Shown one piece after another: positions 1 through 5,113 of a stretch of DNA of 5,113 nt; the stretch's first letter is position 1; every line of letters begins with the position of its first letter. The stretch is from Ruminococcus sp. UBA3855 (GTDB lineage: Bacteria > Bacillota > Clostridia > Oscillospirales > Ruminococcaceae): positions 1-5,113 of the forward strand of contig DGHF01000245.1 in the NCBI GenBank assembly GCA_002392545.1, given 5' to 3'. The notes beneath the pieces were generated by a model that had not been told where the DNA came from, did not search any database, and saw only the letters and a list, made by a program, of their open reading frames with translations. The translations under genes were made by a program, and so were the position numbers.

Positions 1-730
1 TTGCCTGTGCTTCCTGCTGTTTCCGGATTTGTTCGGGAGTCAGTTCTTTTGCATAGCCCTGAGCAGTCTGTCCCATTTCTCCGAGGTCAATCTTGACAAA
101 ACTTGCCCCCAGAGATTTGACTTGTTCTTCCACGACAGGACGGGTATCGAATGCATCAACTCTTGCGCCTAATCTCTTAGCAGTTGCAATCGCCTGTAAT
201 CCAGCAACACCGACACCGATAATAAATACTCTTGCCGGATTGATAGTACCGGATGGTGTTACCATCATTGGCAGAATTTTCGGCAGTCTTGCAGCTGCAT
301 TGACAACAGCGACATATCCGGCAAGGGAAGTCTGTGAGGAATGTACATCCATTTTCTGTGCCAGAGTGGTTCTTGGAATCATTTCCAGAGAAACCGCCTG
401 AATTTTTCTGACTGCAAATTCGTGCAGTAATTTTTTTTCGTTGAATGGGTCTAAATAACTTAAATGCAGAGTATCAGGCTTTAATCCGTCTATGGAATCC
501 GGTTTAAGAATCCTTAAAACAATTTCAGCATCATATCCGTCTTTTTCTTCTCTGATTATCACAGCACCTGCTTTCTGGTATTCCTCATCAGAAAAGCCGC
601 TTTTCAGACCTGCACCGCTGACAACTTTGAAAGAAAAGCCCATTGATGCAAGTTTCTTGATGTCAGCCGGAATCAGAGCCACTCTGGTTTCAAGAGGGTC
701 TTTTTCACGGCAAACAAGAATTTGTTTCAT
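1..730 (-). CDS. pntA: NAD(P) transhydrogenase subunit alpha, N-terminal part (runs off left edge)
   Basis: This gene encodes the soluble NAD(H)-binding subunit (domain I) of proton-translocating transhydrogenase, which passes hydride between NADH and NADP at the membrane. Translation from the ATG at 730 gives 243 residues with no stop. It has the alanine dehydrogenase/PntA N-terminal fold: start MKQILVCREKDPLETRVALI, then EMIPRTTLAQKMDVHSSQTS at about 116-135. The Rossmann loop GVGVAG lies at 172-177, followed by LQAIATAKRLGA and FDTRP at 194-198. The tail LGEMGQTAQGYAKELTPEQ is typical of PntA and separates it from alanine dehydrogenase. The start is fixed by an AAAGGAG site at 738-744, 7 nt upstream. 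Clostridial PntA is usually a separate ~380-residue protein with the membrane subunits encoded next to it, so about 140 residues and probably pntAB lie outside the window. It follows gdhA on the same strand; both concern NADP(H) balance. Confidence 0.93.
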   Translation of the reverse strand, partial: MKQILVCREKDPLETRVALIPADIKKLASMGFSFKVVSGAGLKSGFSDEEYQKAGAVIIREEKDGYDAEIVLRILKPDSIDGLKPDTLHLSYLDPFNEKKLLHEFAVRKIQAVSLEMIPRTTLAQKMDVHSSQTSLAGYVAVVNAAARLPKILPMMVTPSGTINPARVFIIGVGVAGLQAIATAKRLGARVDAFDTRPVVEEQVKSLGASFVKIDLGEMGQTAQGYAKELTPEQIRKQQEAQA

Positions 731-737
731 GACATAT

Positions 738-744
738 CTCCTTT
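738..744 (-). promoter_or_regulatory. Ribosome binding site of pntA
   Basis: AAAGGAG on the minus strand lies 7 nt upstream of the ATG at 730. It is a near-consensus Shine-Dalgarno site and settles the pntA start. Confidence 0.8.
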
Positions 745-758
745 CAGATAATTTCAGA

Positions 759-764
759 ATTATA
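759..764 (-). promoter_or_regulatory. Possible -10 element for pntA
   Basis: A perfect TATAAT on the minus strand lies between the upstream hairpin and the pntA ribosome binding site. It would give a leader of roughly 22 nt. No good -35 hexamer is seen 16-18 nt upstream, where the sequence is T-rich, so this is a weak call based on position and the -10 match alone. Confidence 0.3.
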
Positions 765-770
765 GAGATT

Positions 771-817
771 AAAACAGAAACAGATACCCCCCTGAATCGG
801 ATTCACAGGGGAGTATC
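771..817 (-). terminator. Rho-independent terminator between the gdhA/small-ORF unit and pntA
   Basis: Arms 783-794 and 806-817 form a 12-bp stem with one mismatch, including a CCCCTG/CAGGGG core. The loop region itself contains a TGAAT/ATTCA pairing around CGG. Reading on the minus strand, the stem is followed directly by TGTTTCTGTTTT (782-771). It begins 10 nt after the stop of the 48-residue ORF, so it most likely ends the gdhA transcript. It could also act as an attenuator of readthrough into pntA. Confidence 0.7.
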
Positions 818-827
818 ACTGATTATG

Positions 828-974
828 TTAATCCCATGTAATGGTATCTCTTGCATATTCCTGTTCTGTATGCACTTCCGGATAGGGAGACTTTTCTGGA
901 TTTCCAATCAGCATTTCAGGATTTTTCATTGGGAAACTGGAAACAGGAATGCAGTCTGGTTTCTGCTCATTCAT
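828..974 (-). CDS. Small 48-residue ORF coupled to the gdhA stop codon, function unknown
   Basis: The ATG (974-972) shares its A with the gdhA TAA stop in a TAATG arrangement typical of translational coupling. The ORF ends with TAA at 828-830, 10 nt before the terminator hairpin, so it fills the gap exactly. An AGGG at 984-987 lies 9 nt upstream and could serve as the ribosome binding site. The product begins MNEQKPDCIPVSSFPMKNPE and ends EQEYARDTITWD. It is proline-rich and mildly acidic, has no membrane segment, and has one cysteine. I do not recognise a family. It could be a real small protein cotranscribed with gdhA or a chance ORF; the coupling and its fit before the terminator favour a real gene. 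The 5' part of gdhA is lost here, so its native promoter may be gone too. Confidence 0.5.
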   Translation of the reverse strand: MNEQKPDCIPVSSFPMKNPEMLIGNPEKSPYPEVHTEQEYARDTITWD

Positions 975-1330
975 TATACGATACCCTGTGCGTTCATGGC
1001 ATCAAGGACTTTTTCAAATCCGGCAATATTCGCACCGACTACATAGTTGCCCTCAAAGCCGTATTTCTTAGCAGCATCGTCAATATTGTGATACAGATTT
1101 TCCATAATCTTTTTGAGTTTGGAATCTACTTCTTCAAAACTCCAGCTCAGACGTTCGCTGTTCTGGGACATTTCCAAAGCAGAAGTCGCAACACCGCCTG
1201 CATTGGAAGCCTTGCCCGGAATGAAATAGACACCTTTTTCCTGAAGATATTTTGTCGCATCTTCTGTAGTGGGCATATTCGCACCTTCGGCTACTGCAAT
1301 AACACCATTTGCCACAAGTTGTTCTGTCTG
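974..1330 (-). pseudogene. gdhA: NADP-specific glutamate dehydrogenase, C-terminal fragment
   Basis: Glutamate dehydrogenase interconverts 2-oxoglutarate plus ammonia and glutamate. Only about the last 115 residues are present. They include QLVANGVIAVAEGANMPTT, the block PGKASNAGGVATSALEMSQN, and the natural end ANIAGFEKVLDAMNAQGIV. These are characteristic of the hexameric ~445-residue NADP-type enzyme. The N-terminal ~330 residues are missing, including the catalytic lysine of the substrate domain and the first part of the nucleotide-binding domain. Homology stops near 1322-1340, where the sequence becomes the relaxase gene in another frame. The frame stays open to an ATG at 1375, but the 15 or so residues upstream of TEQL come from relaxase DNA read out of frame. 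The fragment cannot be an active dehydrogenase. The junction could be a real rearrangement or an assembly join. Confidence 0.88.
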
Positions 1331-2627
1331 TCTGTGAATGCAGTGTCCGTTCTGTGCTGTCATAATCTTCCTCAATCATTTTGCTCAAATTTGCGAGCAA
1401 TCTGAAAGCAGTCTCTGCAAGCATTCGATTCTGATATTGCTCTCTATAAGGTTGTTCATCTGTGTTGAGGAACTCACCTTGAAAATCAAAATTTTCTTGT
1501 TCTGATTCAGTCGGATTCAGATTCATATCGGCAACAGTTTTAACAATCATGTTTTTCACGGACTTAAATTCTGGATTGTCAATCAGTTCTGGAAAATCCA
1601 CCTTTGCAGAGGAATACACATCGTGCTTTGCTTGTTCCATTTCACACCAAAGAACATACATCTGTTGGATGGTTTCATTCTGTGCAAGTCTTGAAAAAAT
1701 CAAATCCACTGTTTTCTTGGTATCTTGTTTCAGATAGCCGTACACTTTTTTCCCTTTTGCACTTTTCAGCTGTTGATAGAGCAAACTGATGAGCTGGAGC
1801 AGTTCGGCATCTGGATTTTGATTTTCCGAAATCTGTTGTGACAATTTTTTCATAGCATCCGCAGTCAAATTTTTCAACTGATTTCGGACATCTGTCTGCT
1901 GTTCGTACAGGTGATACAATTCATCACGATAAATATCATTTGCAAAGCCACTCCGAATTTTTTCAATGCCTTGTTTTGTGAGAAATCCTTCTTTTGGGTC
2001 AGTGGAATACACAATGATATGCACATGAGGATTTGTTTCTTTGTCGTGAAAAGCTGCATACCATTTCAGATGTGCAAGGTCTATTTTTGACCATCTTGCA
2101 ATGTTGGGAATCTGTCGCTTGACCAACTCTCTCCATGCAGTCAAATTGTCATAGCCCATTCGTTGTGCATCCTCTCTGCGGAGCGAAACCACATGAGTCC
2201 AGACATTTCCAGCATGACTTCCAACTTCCTTGATGACAGCATTCAAATCAATGGGAGCGTTCTCGTGTGAGAACAATCCATGTGTTCCGAACTTCACAGC
2301 CCCCGGACGCTTTGCCAGATAGCCAACATAATTTTCTTTTGTGGCTATCTGGTCGGCATTGTGTTCTAGAATCTCTGAAATTAAGGCAGATGCTTTTTGT
2401 TGAGTGGGATTTGTTGTGTAGTCTGTGTATTCGAAAGATTCTTTGCTTTCTGGAAATTCTTTTAGCAGAGAATCAATCAATGCTTTTTGCTTTTGAGTAG
2501 CTGGAGCATTGGGAGAGTTCGATTTCACAGCAATTGCTCCCTCTCTGGTAGCAATATATTTCACATAATTTGATTTCTGTTTTGAGCCACTTTTCATATA
2601 GCGGCTCGTCACAATAATTTTCGGCAT
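1134..2627 (-). CDS. MobP-type relaxase, C-terminus replaced by out-of-frame gdhA sequence
   Basis: Relaxases nick oriT and lead the transferred strand during mobilization of plasmids or integrative elements. The N-terminus MPKIIVTSRYMKSGSKQKSN is followed by YVKYIATREG, which carries the candidate nicking tyrosines Y21 and Y24. The metal-binding three-histidine motif HDKETNPHVH is at 194-203 (H194, H201, H203). LLANLSKMIEEDYDS near 409-424 resembles the C-terminal region of MobP3-like relaxases. I chose the ATG at 2627, with AAAGAG 8 nt upstream, because family members begin MPKII; the frame also has GTG starts at 2636 and 2630. The upstream accessory gene ends 5 nt before this ATG, so the two are an operon. 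Residues after about 435 are gdhA DNA in another frame, giving a cysteine-rich tail with no meaning. The native end is lost, although the catalytic domain is complete. Confidence 0.85.
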   Translation of the reverse strand: MPKIIVTSRYMKSGSKQKSNYVKYIATREGAIAVKSNSPNAPATQKQKALIDSLLKEFPESKESFEYTDYTTNPTQQKASALISEILEHNADQIATKENYVGYLAKRPGAVKFGTHGLFSHENAPIDLNAVIKEVGSHAGNVWTHVVSLRREDAQRMGYDNLTAWRELVKRQIPNIARWSKIDLAHLKWYAAFHDKETNPHVHIIVYSTDPKEGFLTKQGIEKIRSGFANDIYRDELYHLYEQQTDVRNQLKNLTADAMKKLSQQISENQNPDAELLQLISLLYQQLKSAKGKKVYGYLKQDTKKTVDLIFSRLAQNETIQQMYVLWCEMEQAKHDVYSSAKVDFPELIDNPEFKSVKNMIVKTVADMNLNPTESEQENFDFQGEFLNTDEQPYREQYQNRMLAETAFRLLANLSKMIEEDYDSTERTLHSQTDRTTCGKWCYCSSRRCEYAHYRRCDKISSGKRCLFHSGQGFQCRRCCDFCFGNVPEQRTSELEF

Positions 2628-2632
2628 CACAA

Positions 2633-3037
2633 TCACTCTTTCTGAAATTTCACAGCATCTTCATAATTGATAATTCCATTAATTTTTCTAACTTCACTTA
2701 CGCACATGGAATGCAGTTGACGAAGAGTTTCCTCATCAACATCATGAGCTGCCGCAAGCATATGCGACAGCTTTCCGAGTTCGACAGCAACCTTGAATAA
2801 AATTCTGGTGATGTGTTGTTCCGTTCCTTTGATAGTAGCAGCAACAGATTCCGTAATCATGGGAGATAAATAATTCACATGACGTTCCGCATCCAGATAG
2901 CCGATATAAAATTTAATCGCCTTTTCGATAAATTCACTTTGTGATTTGCAATTCTCACTTTTGAAATGTTGCTCCACATCTTTCATCGTTTCTGGATACA
3001 CCCAGAACTGAAACCTGATTTTTTTCTCAAAACCCAT
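2633..3037 (-). CDS. Mobilization accessory protein with ribbon-helix-helix fold (MobC-like)
   Basis: This 134-residue protein probably binds oriT and helps the relaxase form the relaxosome. The N-terminus carries a ribbon-helix-helix-like pattern: a strand KKIRFQFWVYPETMKDVEQH (about 5-24), then SQSEFIEKAIKFYIGYL (about 33-49). The rest is mostly helical, including KVAVELGKLSHMLAAAHDVD and LRQLHSMCVSEVRKIN. The ATG at 3037 is supported by GGAGG at 3045-3049, 7 nt upstream. Its stop lies 5 nt before the relaxase ATG on the same strand, and the GC-rich oriT candidate lies just upstream. That is the usual order of oriT, accessory gene, relaxase. The exact family name is uncertain, but the role is well supported by context. 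Confidence 0.75.
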   Translation of the reverse strand: MGFEKKIRFQFWVYPETMKDVEQHFKSENCKSQSEFIEKAIKFYIGYLDAERHVNYLSPMITESVAATIKGTEQHITRILFKVAVELGKLSHMLAAAHDVDEETLRQLHSMCVSEVRKINGIINYEDAVKFQKE

Positions 3038-3044
3038 AAAATGA

Positions 3045-3049
3045 CCTCC
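3045..3049 (-). promoter_or_regulatory. Ribosome binding site of the mobilization accessory gene
   Basis: GGAGG on the minus strand, 7 nt upstream of the ATG at 3037, fixes that start. Confidence 0.8.
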
Positions 3050-3051
3050 AG

Positions 3052-3068
3052 CACCTAATTATTTGGTG
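3052..3068. promoter_or_regulatory. Near-palindrome just upstream of the mob operon, possible operator
   Basis: CACC and GGTG flank a 9-nt AT-rich centre (TAATTATTT), only 15 nt upstream of the start codon. Position and symmetry would suit autoregulation by the ribbon-helix-helix protein encoded next to it. The arms are only 4 bp, so this is tentative. Confidence 0.25.
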
Positions 3069-3118
3069 AAAATTCGGCTTTTTTTCCTGCAAAGCACCGA
3101 AAAATAAAAATCTCTGAT

Positions 3119-4123
3119 TTACAGCACCTGAATCAAACCCCTGCATAAAGCCCGAAAGCGGTCGGCTTTGCCGTCCGCTGTGATTGTGGCGCACCGCCAC
3201 TTTAACTCGCAACAACCTAACCGCCGTGTCAAAACTGCCCTGAACCATCCGCACTGTTCAGGGGCATAAGGCGGAAGATAGAAAATTTCAATCTGTTCCT
3301 TGTGCTTTTCAAGCCACCCTGTTACTTTTTTGGCATGATGTACTTTCAGATTGTCCAGAATCAAAAATACTTTCTTTTTGCTTTCCCTGACAAGACGGCG
3401 CATAAAATCAATTAACTTTCCTGCATTCATATTATCCTGATACAGCATAAAGCGCAGTTTTCCTCTTTTTGTCACTGCGGAAAGCATATTGATTTTCAGT
3501 TTTCTGGCTTCCTTTCTGACAACAGGTGTTTTCCCTTTCGGTGCGTATCCTCTCATGTAATTTGCCGTATTCTGAATATTGGTTTCATCTCCGAAAAATA
3601 TCTCCGCATTTTCTTTCACAGCACGTTCTGTAATGCCTGGAAATTCCTCATTCAGCCATTTATCAATTTTCTCCTTATCCTGATGATATGCACGCTTTGC
3701 AGGTCTCTGACTGGTGAATCCCCATCTTGCCAGATAAACACCAAGCGTGGAGTATTTTATTTTCTTTCTGTATTTTTTCTCAATCAGATTCTGTATCACT
3801 TTCCTTGTCCACATACACTCTTCGAATCCCATCAGGTCAGGTGTTGTATCTGCGAGCAATTTCTGTATTTCTTTCTCCTCTTCTCCTGTCAGAATCAGAT
3901 TCTTTCCTTTTTCCCGTCCTCTTTTACGAGGTTTCAGTCCTTCCAGCCCTTTTTCTGAATATGTCTTTTTGACTGACCTGACATGCCTTTCACTCACATC
4001 AAGTATTTCTGCAATCTCACTGTTGCTTTTCTTCTGTTCCAACAGACGGACAATATTCTTTCTAATCAGATACTGTTCATTCGGACTTAATTTTACTGCT
4101 TCCGTTTTCAGTTCTTTTTCCAT
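3119..4123 (-). CDS. IS630-family transposase, C-terminally truncated
   Basis: This is a DDE transposase of the IS630/Tc1-mariner group. An N-terminal helix-turn-helix region includes SNSEIAEILDVSERHVRSVK (about 33-52). A second DNA-binding region includes STLGVYLARWGF (about 125-136). The catalytic core has FFGDET (D179) and LILDNLKVHH (D257). LPPYAPE follows at 283-289, and then homology stops. Family members continue with an NPxE-type block and roughly 60 more residues. Here the frame reads instead through the mob/oriT sequence (CGWFRAVLTRR onward) to a TAA at 3119. The third catalytic region is therefore damaged and the enzyme is probably inactive. I chose the ATG at 4123 because an in-frame ATG at 4141 lies within the promoter, between its -35 and -10 elements. 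Confidence 0.85.
   Translation of the reverse strand: MEKELKTEAVKLSPNEQYLIRKNIVRLLEQKKSNSEIAEILDVSERHVRSVKKTYSEKGLEGLKPRKRGREKGKNLILTGEEEKEIQKLLADTTPDLMGFEECMWTRKVIQNLIEKKYRKKIKYSTLGVYLARWGFTSQRPAKRAYHQDKEKIDKWLNEEFPGITERAVKENAEIFFGDETNIQNTANYMRGYAPKGKTPVVRKEARKLKINMLSAVTKRGKLRFMLYQDNMNAGKLIDFMRRLVRESKKKVFLILDNLKVHHAKKVTGWLEKHKEQIEIFYLPPYAPEQCGWFRAVLTRRLGCCELKWRCATITADGKADRFRALCRGLIQVL
3150..3263. other. Candidate origin of transfer (oriT), upstream of the mob genes
   Basis: This noncoding stretch is about 57% G+C over 3121-3240 by my count, against about 35% in the adjacent 3041-3120. It holds three close inverted repeats. The first is 10-bp arms 3157-3166/3170-3179 with one mismatch and a TTT loop. 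The second is perfect 6-bp arms 3186-3191/3195-3200 with a 3-nt loop. The third is perfect 8-bp arms 3238-3245/3256-3263, which overlap the IS junction. Hairpin clusters directly upstream of relaxosome genes are the usual setting of oriT. The nic site cannot be placed from sequence alone. The truncated transposase frame runs through this region but gives no transposase-like sequence. Alternatives are a terminator-like relic or the edge of another element. Confidence 0.5.
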
Positions 4124-4166
4124 ATTCTTATTATAACACATCCTTTCATTTTTGGCAAGCTTTCAT
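3256..4166 (-). mobile_element. IS630-family insertion sequence remnant, one end missing
   Basis: The element spans the transposase homology (ending near 3256) to a probable end at 4166, next to a TA dinucleotide at 4167-4168. TA is the known IS630-family target. The 4143-4167 end carries CTTTCATT twice and the transposase promoter. No reverse-complement copy of that end is found between 3040 and 3260, so the distal terminal repeat is absent. The element has lost its transposase C-terminus and downstream end at the join with the mob region. Without the second end, the exact terminal repeat and target duplication cannot be confirmed. Confidence 0.65.
4130..4158 (-). promoter_or_regulatory. Strong sigma-70-type promoter of the IS630 transposase
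   Basis: On the minus strand, TTGCCA (4158-4153) is separated by exactly 17 nt from a perfect TATAAT (4135-4130). Transcription should begin about 6-7 nt downstream, which falls at or next to the A of the ATG at 4123. The transcript would then be leaderless, which agrees with the lack of a well-placed Shine-Dalgarno site: GAAAGG at 4142-4147 lies 18 nt upstream, inside the promoter. Confidence 0.65.
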
Positions 4167-4167
4167 T
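4143..4167. repeat. Direct repeat CTTTCATT at the IS630 end
   Basis: Two exact copies (4143-4150 and 4160-4167) have starts 17 bp apart, inside and at the presumed IS end. They could be transposase-binding subsites within the terminal region. With only one IS end present this cannot be tested by comparing ends. Confidence 0.4.
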
Positions 4168-4168
4168 A

Positions 4169-4600
4169 GCAAATCAATATTCCGACAGCGAATCTGATTT
4201 TGCACAGGCGCTTGTCGGCTATCTGCGAATGGATTTCGGCAAATCAGGAACAGAATTTTTTAACAAATGGTTCGGCAAAAATTGTGATTTAGCAGACAAT
4301 AATTTTATCGATGAATTAAATTCTTTGGTTGCGGAATTGAAGAAAAGTCTCCTGAAAAGTCGGACGGATATGTCAAAATATATTCGTGAGCATGACGGAA
4401 TCGAAATGCAGGATTTGGAATCTTACAAAGGAAAAGGCTTCCAATTTGCAATGAAATACAACGTATATTTTTTAAGATGTATTCCCAAACAAGGCGACTA
4501 CGATTGTTATTGTTACGTCTACAACAAAGCCATGCTGGAACAGATATTTGCAGAATCAGAACAGAGCGAAACGCAAACGATGGGGGGAATCAGCCAATGA
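4169..4600 (+). pseudogene. Hypothetical accessory protein, 5' end removed by the IS630 insertion
   Basis: An open frame runs from the IS junction to TGA at 4600 and encodes about 143 residues. It starts ANQYSDSESDFAQALVGYLR, continues at the internal ATG 4229 with MDFGKSGTEFFNKWFGKN, and has a conserved-looking core YFLRCIPKQGDYDCYCYVYN near the end. The coding frame is clearly open across 4169-4228 and the ATG at 4229 has no ribosome binding site. The native start was therefore upstream and has been lost. I recall similar proteins among hypothetical genes of Clostridia conjugative elements but cannot name a family or function. It overlaps the next gene by an ATGA, so the two form one transcription unit. 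It has no membrane segment. Confidence 0.65.
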
Positions 4601-5113
4601 AAGTCACTTTGACAAATGGAAATTGTAGCTTGACAGAAGATTTTCCGAAGAAAACGCTGGAACTTCTAGACATTCTCGACCGCTTGCATCAGAAAGGAAA
4701 CAGAACAGTCGATTTTGAATTTACCTGTTACTATGAGGAAATTACACCGCCATCCGAATTGACAGAAAAAATGTTCACAGCCGATATTTTTGCATTGAAT
4801 GTATTCGCCGAACGGCTCGTGAACATGACTTCGCCCGAAAGAGCAGTCTATCAGGCAGTCGTGCAGAAAAATTCTGTTTTCCGTTTTGAGGATGCCGTGC
4901 AGATGACATTTGGGCTGGAAAGTGTGCCTGTGATAAGGGCTTCCAATTTTTCCGAACTTGGTGAATTTGTGATTGAAAATGATATGATTCCAGAGGTTCA
5001 GGGGTGTCCAAATGAACTGGTGCAGTTTCTGGACAGAGCAAAAATCGGCAGATTGATGGCTGAACAATACAATGGTGTCTTTGTGGGTGACTATTATTGT
5101 GAGCCTGAAAATT
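4597..5113 (+). CDS. ArdA-like antirestriction protein (tentative), runs off right edge
   Basis: The ATG at 4597 overlaps the preceding TGA (ATGA). A GGGGGG run at 4582-4587 lies 9 nt upstream as a possible ribosome binding site. The 172 residues visible start MKVTLTNGNCSLTEDFPKKT. The second half has TADIFALNVFAERLVNMTSP, then SNFSELGEFVIENDMIPEV and LDRAKIGRLMAEQYNGVFV. This pattern of an ELG(EF/RY) helix, then a D-x-x-x-x-GR helix, then a G-x-F turn resembles the C-terminal half of ArdA-type proteins carried by Firmicutes conjugative elements. ArdA proteins are acidic DNA mimics that block type I restriction enzymes during transfer. The resemblance is by eye, the protein is only moderately acidic, and the C-terminus is missing, so another element-borne family is possible. 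Confidence 0.5.
   Translation, partial: MKVTLTNGNCSLTEDFPKKTLELLDILDRLHQKGNRTVDFEFTCYYEEITPPSELTEKMFTADIFALNVFAERLVNMTSPERAVYQAVVQKNSVFRFEDAVQMTFGLESVPVIRASNFSELGEFVIENDMIPEVQGCPNELVQFLDRAKIGRLMAEQYNGVFVGDYYCEPEN

Noticed and set aside
93..401. Plus-strand ORF of 102 residues
   Set aside because: It lies wholly antisense to the well-conserved Rossmann region of pntA.
973..978. TATAAT at the gdhA stop codon as a promoter for the small ORF
   Set aside because: No suitable -35 lies at 16-18 nt (TTGATG is 21 nt away). The match arises from the GTA-TAATG coding and stop context.
492..1046. 184-residue plus-strand ORF, and a second one at 851-1405
   Set aside because: Both are antisense to pntA, the small ORF, gdhA and the relaxase tail. 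They have no family resemblance and no ribosome binding site, so they are shadows.
3027..3254. 75-residue minus-strand ORF spanning the oriT candidate
   Set aside because: It overlaps the start of the accessory gene, covers hairpin-rich DNA and has no protein-like pattern. It looks like chance reading of noncoding DNA.
3683..4136. Three overlapping plus-strand ORFs rich in Phe and Ser
   Set aside because: They are antisense to the Lys/Glu-rich transposase; the Phe/Ser/Leu composition is what the reverse strand of such a gene gives.
4666..5067. Minus-strand ORFs opposite the ArdA-like gene
   Set aside because: They are antisense to a convincing plus-strand frame that is coupled to its upstream gene, and have no recognisable motifs.
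1..5113. CRISPR arrays, tRNA or rRNA genes, toxin-antitoxin pairs
   Set aside because: I saw no regularly spaced repeats, no tRNA-like cloverleaf, no rRNA sequence and no paired small genes other than the mob accessory protein with its relaxase.

Overview
The window looks like a chromosomal segment of a Clostridia gut-type bacterium, most likely Oscillospiraceae/Ruminococcus-like. This is inferred from the moderately AT-rich base composition, strong GGAGG-type ribosome binding sites, a clostridial-type split PntA and a Firmicutes-style mobilization module. The genus call is an inference; no rRNA or other marker gene is present.

Layout. (1) Positions 1-1330, minus strand: housekeeping metabolism. 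This holds the last ~115 residues of an NADP-type glutamate dehydrogenase (gdhA), then a small 48-residue ORF that starts on the gdhA stop codon (TAATG). A terminator-like hairpin follows, then the N-terminal 243 residues of NAD(P) transhydrogenase subunit alpha (pntA), which runs off the left edge. (2) Positions about 1323-3256, minus strand: a mobilization module made of a GC-rich, hairpin-bearing oriT candidate, a ribbon-helix-helix accessory protein and a MobP-type relaxase. (3) Positions about 3256-4166, minus strand: an IS630-family insertion sequence that has lost its transposase C-terminus and one end. (4) Positions 4167-5113, plus strand: accessory genes of a conjugative or mobilizable element. 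These are a hypothetical gene that has lost its 5' part to the IS, and an overlapping ArdA-like gene that is cut by the right edge.

The main theme is rearrangement. Three junctions each join parts of genes that are broken. The relaxase 3' end runs out of frame into the gdhA 3' end near 1323-1340, at a triple TCTG tandem. The IS630 transposase breaks off after its LPPYAPE motif into the mob/oriT region near 3256, inside an 8-bp inverted repeat. The other IS end sits at a TA inside the accessory gene at 4167-4168. No gene for the first ~330 residues of GDH, the relaxase C-terminus, the transposase C-terminus or the 5' part of the accessory gene lies in the window. The likely history is insertion of a mobilizable element followed by deletions; a chimeric assembly is the main alternative. 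I do not see a convincing new defence or effector system. The less conventional items are the coupled 48-residue ORF after gdhA, the oriT candidate, and a transposase promoter that appears to start its transcript on the ATG.
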